Part shown: one piece after another, positions 47,251-58,039 of the stretch
Position numbering within the stretch: position 1 is the stretch's first letter
How the letters are laid out: every line of letters starts with the position of its first letter
Origin: Gynuella sunshinyii YC6258
Lineage (GTDB): Bacteria; Pseudomonadota; Gammaproteobacteria; Pseudomonadales; Natronospirillaceae
DNA length: 64,000 nucleotides
Direction: 5' to 3'
NCBI RefSeq assembly: GCF_000940805.1
Contig: NZ_CP007142.1
Location: 4,378,593-4,442,592, forward strand
Made by a program: the position numbers and the translations under genes
The notes under the pieces: generated by a model
What the model was told of the DNA's origin: nothing
Databases searched by the model: none
The model's input: only the letters and a program-made list of their open reading frames with translations

Positions 47251-47490
47251 ATGCGCTGCCTTACCGACATGAATCAGCAGCACTGGAATAACGCGCAACA
47301 CAGAGTTAACCAACCTTTCTGTGAATTAACTGAACAGCTGTTCTATACCGTCAAAAGTGCCACAAACGAATTCAATTTGAGACTGGAATTTCTATTTGCC
47401 CAGACTTTTATACTTATTTATCAGGGCAAAGATATTACCCGAATCAAAAAGGTCAACAACACGACTTCAGTTTCGGGATATAGTCCCTGA
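47251..47490 (+). CDS. small hypothetical protein, possibly phasin-like
   Basis: A 79-residue frame. A better start may be the second Met (MNQQHWNNAQHRVNQPFCEL), after which comes TEQLFYTVKSATNEFNLRLEF and a basic end. The amphipathic helical pattern with few charged breaks recalls phasins, but length and match are weak. No strong ribosome binding site. Codon use does not exclude a chance frame. Confidence 0.35.
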   Translation: MRCLTDMNQQHWNNAQHRVNQPFCELTEQLFYTVKSATNEFNLRLEFLFAQTFILIYQGKDITRIKKVNNTTSVSGYSP

Positions 47491-47835
47491 TTATAGTACT
47501 TCAGTGCAGTAAAGCTGCTATAGGGATTTAGTATGAAGCCAATTATTATCATACTTCCTTTTCAGTCAAAAAAATCAGCACATGAAACGATCCATATCGT
47601 TTCTTGAGTTGACTGCCTGCCAGCCTTACTCCCTCAGCAATTAACCGGTACTACACTGTATAAGGCATTTTTTGCTCCCTGACCTGCAATACTATTGAGT
47701 GGAGTATATCCCTGAAACACCGACAACCCCACAAAACAACTTAGCGGCTGTCCGGTTTCCTTAAACCCATTAAGCTTCAGCTCCGGATAACCAACGCTCA
47801 CCGCGAAAGACATTCTCAGTATTAAGGGAAAAAAC
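47491..47835. other. gap without a firm gene
   Basis: On the minus strand an open stretch of 57 residues (MSFAVSVGYPELKLNGFKET onward, 47637-47810) looks somewhat protein-like but has no ribosome binding site. Nothing else is recognisable. Confidence 0.4.
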
Positions 47836-48055
47836 ATGAAACTCATATATCGGAATTGCCTGTTTACTTGTTCAGGCGTGTGCCACTGTCGGATCAGGAA
47901 ATCGCCAGGAGAATTACTATCAGCCAGCCAACTCAAGCTCGCAAGACGTGTTAGTGGAGGGTTCCAGGTTTGGGAGTGTTGCCAAAACTCCAGGCAATAT
48001 TGCAACCGGAATCGTAGTATTTTTAAACAACGTACCAACCATCAAACAACCTTAA
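47836..48055 (+). pseudogene. frameshifted small lipoprotein gene
   Basis: The ATG at 47836 has AAGGGA at a proper distance and begins MKLIY. In the neighbouring frame, from 47849, the sequence reads IGIACLLVQACATVGSG, then NRQENYYQPANSSSQDVLVE and ends VVFLNNVPTIKQP. LLVQAC is a good lipobox, and the whole 68-residue stretch looks like a small outer-membrane lipoprotein. The two frames meet in an ATATAT run: two more bases (one AT) would join them. A slipped dinucleotide repeat, real or from sequencing, is the likely cause. Confidence 0.55.
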
Positions 48056-48340
48056 ACTTTCAATAACATCTGAGTAAGGCGTTAAAGGTTCTGTGTATGG
48101 AATATTAACTGATTGTTCTGGTGTGTGGAGCCGTGTTCGTCGCGATCTAGCGTATTTCACTGACCACTGACACGGGGAATGGCAGAGCGTTTTTTAGCAG
48201 CCCTAAGCTTAGGTGTTGGAATGGTTACCTTGATGATTGCCAAGCATTTAGCCTGGCTCGCAGCAAGCATGTTTTTAGTCACGCGGGAAGAGTGAAAGGA
48301 AGATCTGCTTCTGCTTAGGTGTGTTGGAGCGAAAAATGAA

Positions 48341-48417
48341 TGGTCGGTGTGAGAGGATTTGAACCTCCGACCCCTTCCTCCCGAAGGAAGTGCGCTACCA
48401 GGCTGCGCTACACACCG
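48341..48417 (-). tRNA. tRNA-Pro (anticodon CGG)
   Basis: A 77-nt tRNA on the minus strand. Acceptor stem CGGTGTG pairs with CACACCG; D arm with AGCCTGGTAGCGC; anticodon stem CTTCC/GGAAG with loop TTCGGGA, giving CGG; T arm GGAGG-TTCAAAT-CCTCT; CCA encoded. Confidence 0.97.
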
Positions 48418-48569
48418 GACAGCGCACAATTCTATTCAGTATTCGATCAGAGTCAATGGGATATATCAACAGACTCTCCAGCTTTTTCTTCCGGACAGAA
48501 AACGTCAAAAACGAAACCAGCCACCGCCCTCTCCCTGCGCATAAAAAACCGGCATTAGTCTTGCAATCA

Positions 48570-49454
48570 CTAGGGTTCTGAGGCTCTTGCAGATTGCAAA
48601 TGGAAGTCTTTTGGTGGCACCCCCACTCTTTTCTTAAAAAACCGGCTGAAATAGGCAGGATCCCGATAACCGAGCGCTTCTGCCACCTGAGACACGTTTA
48701 GCCGGGTATATACCAGCAGACGTCTGGCCTCCAGAATAATACGCTGATGAATAACATTCAGTGCGGCCGTCCCTGCTACCTGATGACATATGACATTCAA
48801 ATGTTCAGGTGATACACCTAATTGCCGTGCATACCAGGAAACATGCTTTTGTGCAGCAAACTGCCCATTAACGAGCTTTTCAAATTTATAAAAGTGTGTT
48901 TCAGCCCGGTCTCGCGGGTTGTTCTCACGTTGCAACTGAGACTGAGTCTCATAAACCCAGGCAGCAAACAAGGCTTCAGCCAGGATGGAAACAAGGGACA
49001 TATTGCCGGGCGTCGCTTCCCGAAAACTCTGACGCAGACACTCAAATAACTTGGGCAACGCCTGTTCAGTATCATTCCTGAACCAGGTAACCTGCGACAA
49101 ACAGACCGGATAGTCAGAAAAACGTGAGAAAATAGGTTCAAGAAAGTCTTCATCCATCGTTATGACCAGTCCATCCGAGCCTGGATCGAAATCAAACCCA
49201 TGTACCACCCCCGGCGCGATGCCAATCGCCTGATGCGGGTACAAAGCATGGTTTTCCCCATCAAGGCTCACCACAGCCCTGCCCTGTTGAACCAACAGCA
49301 GCTGGAACAGCCGGGTATGTTTATGCGGCAAAATATGCCAATCATGCAAGCGACTGCGTTCGTTTATTTGCTCGCAATGTACCAACTCCGGCATAGAGGC
49401 CGCCATTTCTTCGCCATATAGCCGATAAGTCGGAATGGTCTGGCCCATCTTCAT
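48570..49454 (-). CDS. pobR: AraC-family regulator, PobR-like, divergent from pobA
   Basis: A 294-residue regulator. The N-terminal cupin-type sensing part has WHILPHKHTRLFQLLLVQQGRA and GIAPGVVHGFDFD. The C-terminal AraC domain has two helix-turn-helix motifs: VSWYARQLGVSPEHLNVICH and LNVSQVAEALGYRDPAYFSR followed by FFKKRVGVPPKDF. Being divergent from pobA, with 172 bases between, it very probably activates pobA in response to 4-hydroxybenzoate, as AraC-type PobR does in pseudomonads. GAGG precedes the ATG by seven bases. Confidence 0.88.
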   Translation of the reverse strand: MKMGQTIPTYRLYGEEMAASMPELVHCEQINERSRLHDWHILPHKHTRLFQLLLVQQGRAVVSLDGENHALYPHQAIGIAPGVVHGFDFDPGSDGLVITMDEDFLEPIFSRFSDYPVCLSQVTWFRNDTEQALPKLFECLRQSFREATPGNMSLVSILAEALFAAWVYETQSQLQRENNPRDRAETHFYKFEKLVNGQFAAQKHVSWYARQLGVSPEHLNVICHQVAGTAALNVIHQRIILEARRLLVYTRLNVSQVAEALGYRDPAYFSRFFKKRVGVPPKDFHLQSARASEP

Positions 49455-49482
49455 TTACTTACCTCAAACAATGAATCTTTGA

Positions 49483-50811
<1,329 letters not shown>

Positions 50812-50886
50812 TCCGATTCTCATCCGGGCGGTTGACCCCCGCCCGTCAATCTGCCCAAAATAGCGGCTTTTGTCAGGCAGAAATAC

Positions 50887-51777
50887 GTGCAAACGGACAC
50901 TCATCCACTGCGACTGGGCATGGCCATGTGGTCACACTCACAATGGCGGGACACGGTATACGGCGGCAAACACGAAACGGCCGAGCGACTGGCGCGATAC
51001 TCTGAAATATTCAGCACCGTTGAAGGCAATACCACGTTTTACGCTACCCCTTCTCAGGCAATAGCTCAGGATTGGAGTCAGGCCGTTGCCAACGATTTTA
51101 GATTCACCTTTAAGTTCCCGCAGGAAATCACCCACAAGCAACAGCTACGGCATTGCAGCCAGGAACTGCGGACGTTTCTTCATAATATGTCACCATTGAT
51201 GGAGAAAACCGGTATCTGGAAAATTCAACTGCCGAAGTTCTTTGGTCCTACAGAACTACCATTATTACAAGCTTTTATAAGCAAACTGCCGAGAGACATG
51301 AACATCGGTGTGGAAGTCCGCCATGACGCATTTTTTGCCAAGGGAACCGATGAGCAACAACTGAACCGACTGCTCATGGATCATGGCGCCAACCGCATAA
51401 TCATGGATAGTCGGCCAGTATTCGCAGCGCCGCCGGATACCCCGGCCATCATTGATGCTCAAAAGAAAAAGCCCAGGGTTCCGGTGCACGCAATCGCAAC
51501 GGCAAAGCATCCCGTTATCCGCTTCATCGGTCATCCGGGACTGGACGCCAATAACGACTTTTTTTACAGCTGGATCGGCAAGATCTGTCAGTGGATGGCG
51601 GACGGGTGCCAACCCTACTTGTTTATTCATACTCCCGATAATATCGAAGCCCCTATATTGGCCCGCGAACTATATCGGCAATTAAGTGACCATTGGCGAC
51701 AGTTACATAAAACACAACTGCCTTCGATCAAAACGCCGACACCCCCGGAATCAGACCAACTCGGGCTGGATCTGTGA
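50887..51777 (+). CDS. DUF72 family protein (YecE-like)
   Basis: A 296-residue protein of the DUF72/YecE family. Characteristic parts are LGMAMWSHSQWRDTVYGG, FSTVEGNTTFYATPS, FRFTFKFPQEITHKQQL, and later IRFIGHPGLDANNDFFYSW with YLFIHTPDN. The fold is a TIM-barrel-like structure; the function is unknown. Starts at GTG (50887), as no ATG fits. It follows pobA by 75 bases but a shared role is not suggested. Confidence 0.9.
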   Translation: MQTDTHPLRLGMAMWSHSQWRDTVYGGKHETAERLARYSEIFSTVEGNTTFYATPSQAIAQDWSQAVANDFRFTFKFPQEITHKQQLRHCSQELRTFLHNMSPLMEKTGIWKIQLPKFFGPTELPLLQAFISKLPRDMNIGVEVRHDAFFAKGTDEQQLNRLLMDHGANRIIMDSRPVFAAPPDTPAIIDAQKKKPRVPVHAIATAKHPVIRFIGHPGLDANNDFFYSWIGKICQWMADGCQPYLFIHTPDNIEAPILARELYRQLSDHWRQLHKTQLPSIKTPTPPESDQLGLDL

Positions 51778-51797
51778 GCCAACCACTCTTGCATCGG

Positions 51798-52211
51798 TCA
51801 ACTCTCGGGATAACCCGAATACGTTGGCAAGTCACCCTCTTCACAACTCCAGCTGGCCCTGGAGTCCCAGAATATCCTGCCTGACGGAGATATGCCTGGA
51901 TCCGAATCCAGAGATCCGGCCGGAACCACCACATAACCACTGCGGCTAAGACGGGGTACCGGTGAGCCGCAACTGCGACAGAACCACTTACCAAAACTTT
52001 TCGCACCCGGAAGATCAAAACGACTGATCAGATCCTCGCCAGACAGCCAGGAAATCTGCTCCTTCCCAATCAACAGATTCGTTGCGTGTCCGGTACCTGT
52101 ACCCTTACGACATCGGGCACAATGGCAATGCAACATCTTCTCAAACGGGGGCAGCAGACTGAAACGCACCTGACCACACAAACAACTACCTTCAACAGCC
52201 GACACAGCCAT
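51798..52211 (-). CDS. GFA family protein (Gfa-like zinc fold)
   Basis: A 137-residue protein with the Mss4-like zinc fold: GSCLCGQVRFSLLPP, CHCARCRKGTGTGHATNLLI and FCRSCGSPVPRLS supply the Cys ligands. Related to the glutathione-dependent formaldehyde-activating family, whose biochemical role is disputed. The ATG at 52211 has AGGAG six bases upstream; the one two codons before it overlaps that site. Converges with the DUF72 gene. Confidence 0.87.
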   Translation of the reverse strand: MAVSAVEGSCLCGQVRFSLLPPFEKMLHCHCARCRKGTGTGHATNLLIGKEQISWLSGEDLISRFDLPGAKSFGKWFCRSCGSPVPRLSRSGYVVVPAGSLDSDPGISPSGRIFWDSRASWSCEEGDLPTYSGYPES

Positions 52212-52257
52212 AAACATCTCCTGCGGTTTTCACAATTTCATGATCAATCTTAATTTA

Positions 52258-52704
52258 CGGGACACCCACCTGAATATTATTCAAGAGACACCCACTCGAG
52301 TAATTCATGGGACACCCACATGACCTGAGCTTCATTTCACCAACATTTCACCAGACACCCATACTATTTAACGGGACACCCACTTGTATTTAACGTATTT
52401 AACGGGACACCCACTCACGTTTGATGACTTTTCATGCGATATTCATGAAACCAGATTCTGAAAATCACCGGGTATCTGGCTCCGCTCGTTTAGAGTAATT
52501 CACGGGACACCCACTCGAGTAATTCATGGGACACCCACATGACCTGAGCTTCATTTCACCAGACACTCATACTATTTAACGGGACACCCACTTGTATTTA
52601 ACGTATTTAACGGGACAACCCACTCACGTTTGATGACTTTTCATGCGATATTCATGAAATCAGATTCTGAAAATTACCGGGTATCTGGCTCCGCTCGTTT
52701 AGAG
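52258..52704. repeat. GACACCCAC-type repeat cluster with a duplicated 200-bp unit
   Basis: Ten or so copies of a GGGACACCCAC-like motif. Two long copies, 52287-52495 and 52506-52704, are nearly identical and include CTCGAGTAATTCATGGG and the shared end GCTCCGCTCGTTTAGAG; the first has about ten extra bases. The motif is the same as in 18541-18862, 33 kb away. The remaining bases up to 52850 form the leader of the next gene. Confidence 0.87.
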
Positions 52705-52850
52705 AAAAGCAAAGCCAAACACTGTCTGTTTACCAAAGGATTGCAAGTCAGCAGTAAATTCAGCGCGGAATCCTTGCATAAAAACAAGATTTCGGTAGTT
52801 TAGCGGCTCTATATGAATTACCGTTTTTTTACATACCATAAGGAGTTCTT

Positions 52851-53300
52851 ATGCGCATTACCCGCTGGTTCTTGGCTTTGCTTGTGTTAACCACCGGCTC
52901 ATCTGCGTTCGCTGCCAATAAAGCAATCGGCACGGATGTGGTTCGGATTCTGGACGAAAACCAGGTTGTCGGCGAAGCTTTCAACCTTTTCTATCAGCAT
53001 GGACTGGCTCGTAATTCTGCTGTTGTAGTCTCAGTTGCCCGGGATGCAGATAAAGACATGATGCTGGAGGGCGCATTTAAAGCCTATTCCGGTGCTGCAT
53101 TCTCCAGCGTGTATTATCAAGTGGGTGGTAATCTTTTTGACTACGACGACGACTCCGAGCTGGGTATACATGCCGCTATTGGCTACGAGCGTAGTCCGGC
53201 ACGGAATTTTGTGTTTTTCGGTACGGTTAAAGTGATCATTATGCCCGATTCCGACTACACTCAATTCTCTCCCATGCTGGGCGCGATGTTTGCGTTTTAA
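52851..53300 (+). CDS. small outer-membrane-type protein (149 aa)
   Basis: A signal peptide (MRITRWFLALLVLTTGSSAF, cleavage near AFAAN) and a 127-residue mature part made of alternating aromatic/hydrophobic strands ending in Phe (AMFAF), the sign of an outer-membrane beta barrel. It resembles YfaZ-like or porin-like small barrels, too short for a full porin. AAGGAG precedes the ATG by six bases. It stands alone after the repeat cluster. Confidence 0.75.
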   Translation: MRITRWFLALLVLTTGSSAFAANKAIGTDVVRILDENQVVGEAFNLFYQHGLARNSAVVVSVARDADKDMMLEGAFKAYSGAAFSSVYYQVGGNLFDYDDDSELGIHAAIGYERSPARNFVFFGTVKVIIMPDSDYTQFSPMLGAMFAF

Positions 53301-53683
53301 CTGACGTAATCCGACCGGGCCTTATAGCTCGGTCCTTGGAACATTATTCAGCGTTATGACTGCAGTAGAAATCACACCCTATACAATTGACCAGTCCGTC
53401 AGGTCGTCAAATACGATTACCCTGTTCACAAATCACTGACATTTTCATCATCAAAAGTAATTGGTTTTGAATAAACCATATAGAGAAACTATGTTCCGGC
53501 TCATAGCAGCTAAACCGCAAGCTGAACGATAAAACATAAAAATGTCCCCACGAGCCGGCGAAATTAGCCAAAAACTTTCCAAGCCGTTAAAATCGCCGCC
53601 TTTGAAATACCCTGCCCGGAGCCATATTGATATTTCACTGTTTATCATAACAACTCAGGCTCACTACTATTATTAGGATATTT
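53301..53683. other. gap without genes
   Basis: Begins with an imperfect hairpin (GACCGGGC with GCTCGGTC, near 53310-53334) that may end the preceding transcript. The remainder holds no convincing gene and presumably the promoter of the phosphatase-msbA pair. Confidence 0.5.
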
Positions 53684-54394
53684 ATGGCCAAGAAGAACTT
53701 CATTGTTCACCGTTACCGAAGCTGGAGAAAAACCTGGAACCAGAATCTTGACTCCCCTCTGAAACGTTTTTTTGCCCACCTGGATGCTGTTTTTATCGAT
53801 CATTCATTTTTTCGCATCTGGTTTCACAATTTCCATCAGGTGGCCGAAGGCGTATATCGTTCTAACCAGCCTTCACCAAGGCAAATCCGAAAACTGCATC
53901 GTATGGGAATCCGGACCATTGTGAATCTGCGTGGCGCCAGCGAGTTTGGCTCCTATGCTCTGGAACGGGAAACCTGCAAAGAATTGGGTATCCAGTTAAT
54001 AGACTTTCGTATGTATTCACGCCGAATGCCTAGTGTGGAAAGTATTCTGGAGGCTCAGAAAGTCTTCGCCAACCTGGAAAAGCCGGTATTGTTGCACTGT
54101 AAAGCAGGCTCCGACCGTGCCGGTCTGGGCTCTGCCTTATACAGCCTGCTGATTGATGGACAGCCGATCGAAGTCGCGCAGAAGCAGCTGAGTTTCAAAT
54201 ACCTGCACATCAAAGCCGCCAAGACCGGACGCCTGGACCACTTTTTGGAAAGCTATCGTTGCTTCAATGCACAGACCCCCACGCCATTTTTGGACTGGCT
54301 GCAGAATCATTATGACAAAGAAAAAGAATTACAGACGTTCCATGCCAACGGCCTGGCCAACACACTGATAGACCGGATTTTAAATCGTGAGTAA
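53684..54394 (+). CDS. dual-specificity/tyrosine phosphatase-like protein
   Basis: A 236-residue protein with the Cys-based phosphatase loop CX5R as LLHCKAGSDRAGLGSALY (Cys about 146, Arg about 152). The upstream general-acid region is IDFRMYSRRMPSVESI. VAEGVYRSNQPSPRQIRKLH and GIRTIVNLRG are the entrance of this bacterial DSP-like family, whose members act on phosphoproteins, inositol or lipid phosphates. It overlaps the msbA-like gene by eight bases, so it probably works with envelope lipid transport or modification. Confidence 0.88.
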   Translation: MAKKNFIVHRYRSWRKTWNQNLDSPLKRFFAHLDAVFIDHSFFRIWFHNFHQVAEGVYRSNQPSPRQIRKLHRMGIRTIVNLRGASEFGSYALERETCKELGIQLIDFRMYSRRMPSVESILEAQKVFANLEKPVLLHCKAGSDRAGLGSALYSLLIDGQPIEVAQKQLSFKYLHIKAAKTGRLDHFLESYRCFNAQTPTPFLDWLQNHYDKEKELQTFHANGLANTLIDRILNRE

Positions 54395-56120
54395 ACCCAA
54401 GGCGTCACTTGTAAAACGGCTCTGGAAAGAGTACGTGTCCAACCACATACTGTTATTGCTGGTGGCAGTCACGTTGATGGTGATCGAAGGCAGTACCATG
54501 GGGTTGTTGAGCTATTCCGTGAAACCATTATTCGACAATATCTTCGTCGAAAAAAGCTCGAATATGATCGGCCTCGTAGCCATCGGAATTTTTCTCATTT
54601 TCACCGTCCGCGGTATCAGCGCCTTTGGTCAACGCTCCATAACAGTCACAATTGGTCTGAGGGTGATTACTGATATTCAGAAAAATATTGTCCGTCACCT
54701 GCTGGGCCTGGATAGCAGTTTTTACAGCCGTAATCCGCCCGGGGCCCTGATTGAACGTGTGCGCGGAGATTCTCAGGCGCTGCAAAGCTTCGCCAGTAAT
54801 GCCCTCATCGTATTCGGCCGTGATACCTTCAGCCTGATTTCGCTGCTGTCTGTAGCCCTTTGGGTAGACTGGAAATGGACACTCATTGCCTTTATCGGTA
54901 CTCCACTTCTGGTTTTTCCAATTCGTGGGTTGCATATACTGATTCGTAAAACCACTCGTAGGGCCCGACAATCTTCAGCTGATATATCCAACCGCCTGAA
55001 CGAAATTTTCCATGGCATCAAAGCCATCAAACTCAACAATGCAGAACAACACGAACACGGCCGTTTTGCAGAGGAAGTCAGGAAATACCTGAAGGTCCAA
55101 TCCCATTCCGAATACGGAAAAGCGGCCCTTCCCTCCATGATTGATATTATCGCTGGCGCCGGATTTGTCGGAGTCCTTATTTTTGGCGGCCAGCAAATCG
55201 TCAATGGTGATAAGACCATCGGCGAATTCATGAGCTTTTTTACCGCCCTGGGTCTGCTGTTTGATCCGATCCGCCGCCTCAGCGGACTTGGCGGAAATGT
55301 GCAGGCTGCCATGGCAAGCCTGGAGCGTATCTACGCGCTGTTTGACGAGCAGCCGACGATTGTTAACGACCCGGCACCCAAAACCGTGACCAATCCACAA
55401 GGAGACATCAGTTTTAACAACGTGACCTTTGGCTACAATAATCAACCAGTACTCAGAGGTATCAGTTTTACCGCACCGGCGGGCAAAACCACAGCTCTGG
55501 TCGGTCCTTCCGGTGCAGGGAAAACAACGATATTCAATCTGCTTTGCCGACTGGAAGATGTGGAAAGTGGTGAAATCCTGATCGGTGGTCAGCCACTGAT
55601 GGAGATCGACATCGTTGATCTGCGCAATCAGATTTCGGTCGTCAGTCAGGAATCAGCTCTATTTGATGAAACGATACACGACAATATCGCGTTCAGCCGC
55701 CGCAGTGCCGAAGAGGACGAAATCGAAACTGCCGCCAAAGTAGCATTGGTCAAGGAGTTCTCCGACCTGCAATCCGAAGGGCTGCAAACCCTGGCTGGTC
55801 CTCGGGGATCAAACCTGTCCGGCGGCCAGAAGCAGAGAGTGATCATTGCCCGGGCATTATTGCGCAATGCACCGATACTGCTGCTTGATGAAGCGACCTC
55901 TGCACTGGACACCCGTACCGAACAAAAAATCCAGCATGCACTGGAAACCGCGGCAGAAGGTAAAACCACCATCGTCATTGCCCATCGTCTTTCCACCGTT
56001 CGCTCCGCCGATATCATTCATGTCATCAAGGATGGTCAGGTGGTTGAGTCTGGCAGTCATGAGCAGTTGATCGCACTTGATGGTGCCTACAAAGAACTCA
56101 ACCGGACTTTGGAGCAATAA
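54387..56120 (+). CDS. msbA: MsbA-like lipid A flippase/ABC exporter
   Basis: A fused half-transporter, 577 residues: six helices in the first 310 residues and a nucleotide-binding domain with Walker A GPSGAGKTTIFNLL, signature NLSGGQKQRVIIARALL, Walker B ILLLDEATSALD and switch IVIAHRLSTVR. The substrate-facing part and length fit MsbA, which flips lipid A-core across the inner membrane using ATP. No lpxK is adjacent, so it could also be a second MsbA-like exporter. Its start overlaps the phosphatase gene. Confidence 0.88.
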   Translation: MSKPKASLVKRLWKEYVSNHILLLLVAVTLMVIEGSTMGLLSYSVKPLFDNIFVEKSSNMIGLVAIGIFLIFTVRGISAFGQRSITVTIGLRVITDIQKNIVRHLLGLDSSFYSRNPPGALIERVRGDSQALQSFASNALIVFGRDTFSLISLLSVALWVDWKWTLIAFIGTPLLVFPIRGLHILIRKTTRRARQSSADISNRLNEIFHGIKAIKLNNAEQHEHGRFAEEVRKYLKVQSHSEYGKAALPSMIDIIAGAGFVGVLIFGGQQIVNGDKTIGEFMSFFTALGLLFDPIRRLSGLGGNVQAAMASLERIYALFDEQPTIVNDPAPKTVTNPQGDISFNNVTFGYNNQPVLRGISFTAPAGKTTALVGPSGAGKTTIFNLLCRLEDVESGEILIGGQPLMEIDIVDLRNQISVVSQESALFDETIHDNIAFSRRSAEEDEIETAAKVALVKEFSDLQSEGLQTLAGPRGSNLSGGQKQRVIIARALLRNAPILLLDEATSALDTRTEQKIQHALETAAEGKTTIVIAHRLSTVRSADIIHVIKDGQVVESGSHEQLIALDGAYKELNRTLEQ

Positions 56121-56128
56121 AGTTCCAT

Positions 56129-56170
56129 GCTTCCGGCATGAATAATGAGCGTGCCGGAAGCTCTTTCTAT
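56129..56170 (+). terminator. intrinsic terminator after the msbA-like gene
   Basis: A 10-bp perfect stem GCTTCCGGCA (56129-56138) with TGCCGGAAGC (56152-56161) is followed by a T-rich run. Confidence 0.85.
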
Positions 56171-56308
56171 AACCGGGCATATCACCGACCCGCACAACCA
56201 TCCTCGAAACTTTCTGTGATGCGTTTCGAAATCAAACTCAAGACCCATGTTTATTCAAACTGGATTAATTTATGATCAAATCTTTGTTGATCATGCGCGG
56301 GTTTAATC

Positions 56309-56869
56309 TTGAAATTCTTGTTGTTTTGTATCTGCCTGGCCTCTGTTAGCGCCAATGCTGAAGTGATCGTCAACGAAAGTTACGATTACTACCGTGTTTA
56401 TGCTGAGAGAAAAGGCGAGCTATTGGATTTCTTAAACGTCTTTTCACCCATTCAAACCGATGGCAAAGTGTTTCATGGCAATACCAGTCATTACATCAAT
56501 TGGGATTTTCAGTGGGAAACACAGGATGAACAATGTCTGATCACAGCAATAACCGTCACTGCTGACATAACGTTTACCTTGCCTGAAATCTATACGTTTT
56601 CTGACGAAGTTTCGGCCATCTGGAATCAATGGTATCCAAAGCTGGTTGCCCACGAAAACACTCATGCCGATTACGCCATACAAACCGCACGGGAAATCGA
56701 ACAATCCATCAGAGACCTTCCATCTTACCCGGATTGTGATCAACTCAGAGCCGAAGTTCATACCGTTGCCGAACAACGTATGAACAGACTCAACCAGATG
56801 AACAAAGAATATGATCTACAAACCAACCATGGCGAAACAGAAGGTGCCTGGTTAAAGTCGTATTTATAG
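56309..56869 (+). CDS. DUF922 predicted secreted zinc-dependent protease
   Basis: A 186-residue exported protein: signal peptide MKFLLFCICLASVSANAEV (TTG start), then a domain with the zinc motif KLVAHENTHADYAI, giving HExxH-like HENTH, and a Cys pair that may bond (DEQCLI and YPDCDQL). This fits DUF922. The start is uncertain because the TTG has no clear ribosome binding site, but the signal peptide begins there. It stands alone. Confidence 0.82.
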   Translation: MKFLLFCICLASVSANAEVIVNESYDYYRVYAERKGELLDFLNVFSPIQTDGKVFHGNTSHYINWDFQWETQDEQCLITAITVTADITFTLPEIYTFSDEVSAIWNQWYPKLVAHENTHADYAIQTAREIEQSIRDLPSYPDCDQLRAEVHTVAEQRMNRLNQMNKEYDLQTNHGETEGAWLKSYL

Positions 56870-57018
56870 TCAGGGTGTTTCTTAAACATATGCTTGAAAA
56901 CAAGCCAGCAAATATCGATCGGCAGGATATTCAGAAAATTCTTGATCGATTTGCCGCGATTGATGTATGACCATTTTTTACCACGACAAAAAAGTCATAT
57001 GCCTGATCGGTACTCGTT

Positions 57019-57819
57019 ATGATCTCTACAGCACAACAACAAAAGTACTTTGAGCGTCTCGGCGTAAGCTCATTATCAAAACAACCCGCACAATTGTTAA
57101 CACAGCTTCATTTGGCGCATCTGCGCCAGCTTCCTTTTGAAAATCTGGATATTACATTCAACCGAACCATTAAGCTCAACCAGGTCGGTGTACTTGATAA
57201 ATTAATCGATCAACATCGTGGTGGTTTTTGTTATGAACTTAACTATGGTTTTTATCTGTTGTTGAGCAGTCTGGGATTCGAGGTAAAACTGCTATCAGGC
57301 CGGGTATTTGATGGCCAACGGTATGGTCAGGAATTCGACCATTTATTATTATCCGTCGAATTGGCCGATGGACCTGTGATTGCTGATGTGGGCTTTGGCG
57401 ACTCATTTAACGTGCCGCTGCCTCTGGATGGTTCTGTGCTGATTGAGCAGCATGCCGCTCACAAAATTATTTGGGAGAATAATCATTTTTCCGTACTCAA
57501 ACGTACAGATAGCACTACCTGGAAACCACAGTATATTTTCACCACTATTCCCAGAACTCTGGAAGATTTTCGTCAGATGGCCAACTATCACCAGACCTCC
57601 CCGCTTTCGATATTCACGCGAAAAACGATTTGTTCACGATTGACTCCAGATGGCCGCATGACTTTATCGAATCGCAAGCTGATCGAGTCTCATGGGCTTC
57701 ATAAAAACGAACGATTACTGGAAAGCGCAGAACAATTTCGTTTGACCTTGAGACAGCAGTTTGACATATCGCTACCTGACAGTTTTCAGGTAGAACAATG
57801 GTTTACCGGACAAAACTGA
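57019..57819 (+). CDS. arylamine N-acetyltransferase
   Basis: A 266-residue NAT family enzyme that moves acetyl from acetyl-CoA to arylamines or hydrazines. The catalytic Cys is in HRGGFCYELNYGFY (about 72), with His in GQEFDHLLLSVE (about 112) and Asp in IADVGFGDSF (about 127). LRQLPFENLDI near the N terminus is typical. It is not linked to an aminoaromatic pathway here. Confidence 0.92.
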   Translation: MISTAQQQKYFERLGVSSLSKQPAQLLTQLHLAHLRQLPFENLDITFNRTIKLNQVGVLDKLIDQHRGGFCYELNYGFYLLLSSLGFEVKLLSGRVFDGQRYGQEFDHLLLSVELADGPVIADVGFGDSFNVPLPLDGSVLIEQHAAHKIIWENNHFSVLKRTDSTTWKPQYIFTTIPRTLEDFRQMANYHQTSPLSIFTRKTICSRLTPDGRMTLSNRKLIESHGLHKNERLLESAEQFRLTLRQQFDISLPDSFQVEQWFTGQN

Positions 57820-58039
57820 CGAACCTCACTCCATAGAGTTTTTTGCGATACGTGAATGATGATGTCAAATATTCCCCAGACACCTCAGATAAACTCACTT
57901 ATATTTGGTAACAATAGCAATGCGAATTGTCTCTAGGTGCCGGAGAATTTGGTGGCGGTACCGAGGCTCAGTTTGACTATCCTGAGAGTTTGCCAGAGCC
58001 GATCGTAAAAACTGCCGGAAAATACTCGGCCATCCCGGT

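Noticed and set aside
47634-48038. Minus-strand 134-aa frame
   Set aside because: Its larger part is antisense to the small lipoprotein frame, and there is no ribosome binding site. Only the last 57 residues look slightly protein-like.
52258-52704. The second GACACCCAC cluster as a CRISPR array or integron attC set
   Set aside because: The intervening sequences are duplicated rather than unique, and no integrase or cas gene is present.
56890-56970. 26-residue frame MLENKPANIDRQDIQKILDR and on
   Set aside because: No ribosome binding site, no hydrophobic segment and no recognisable family; too short to support.
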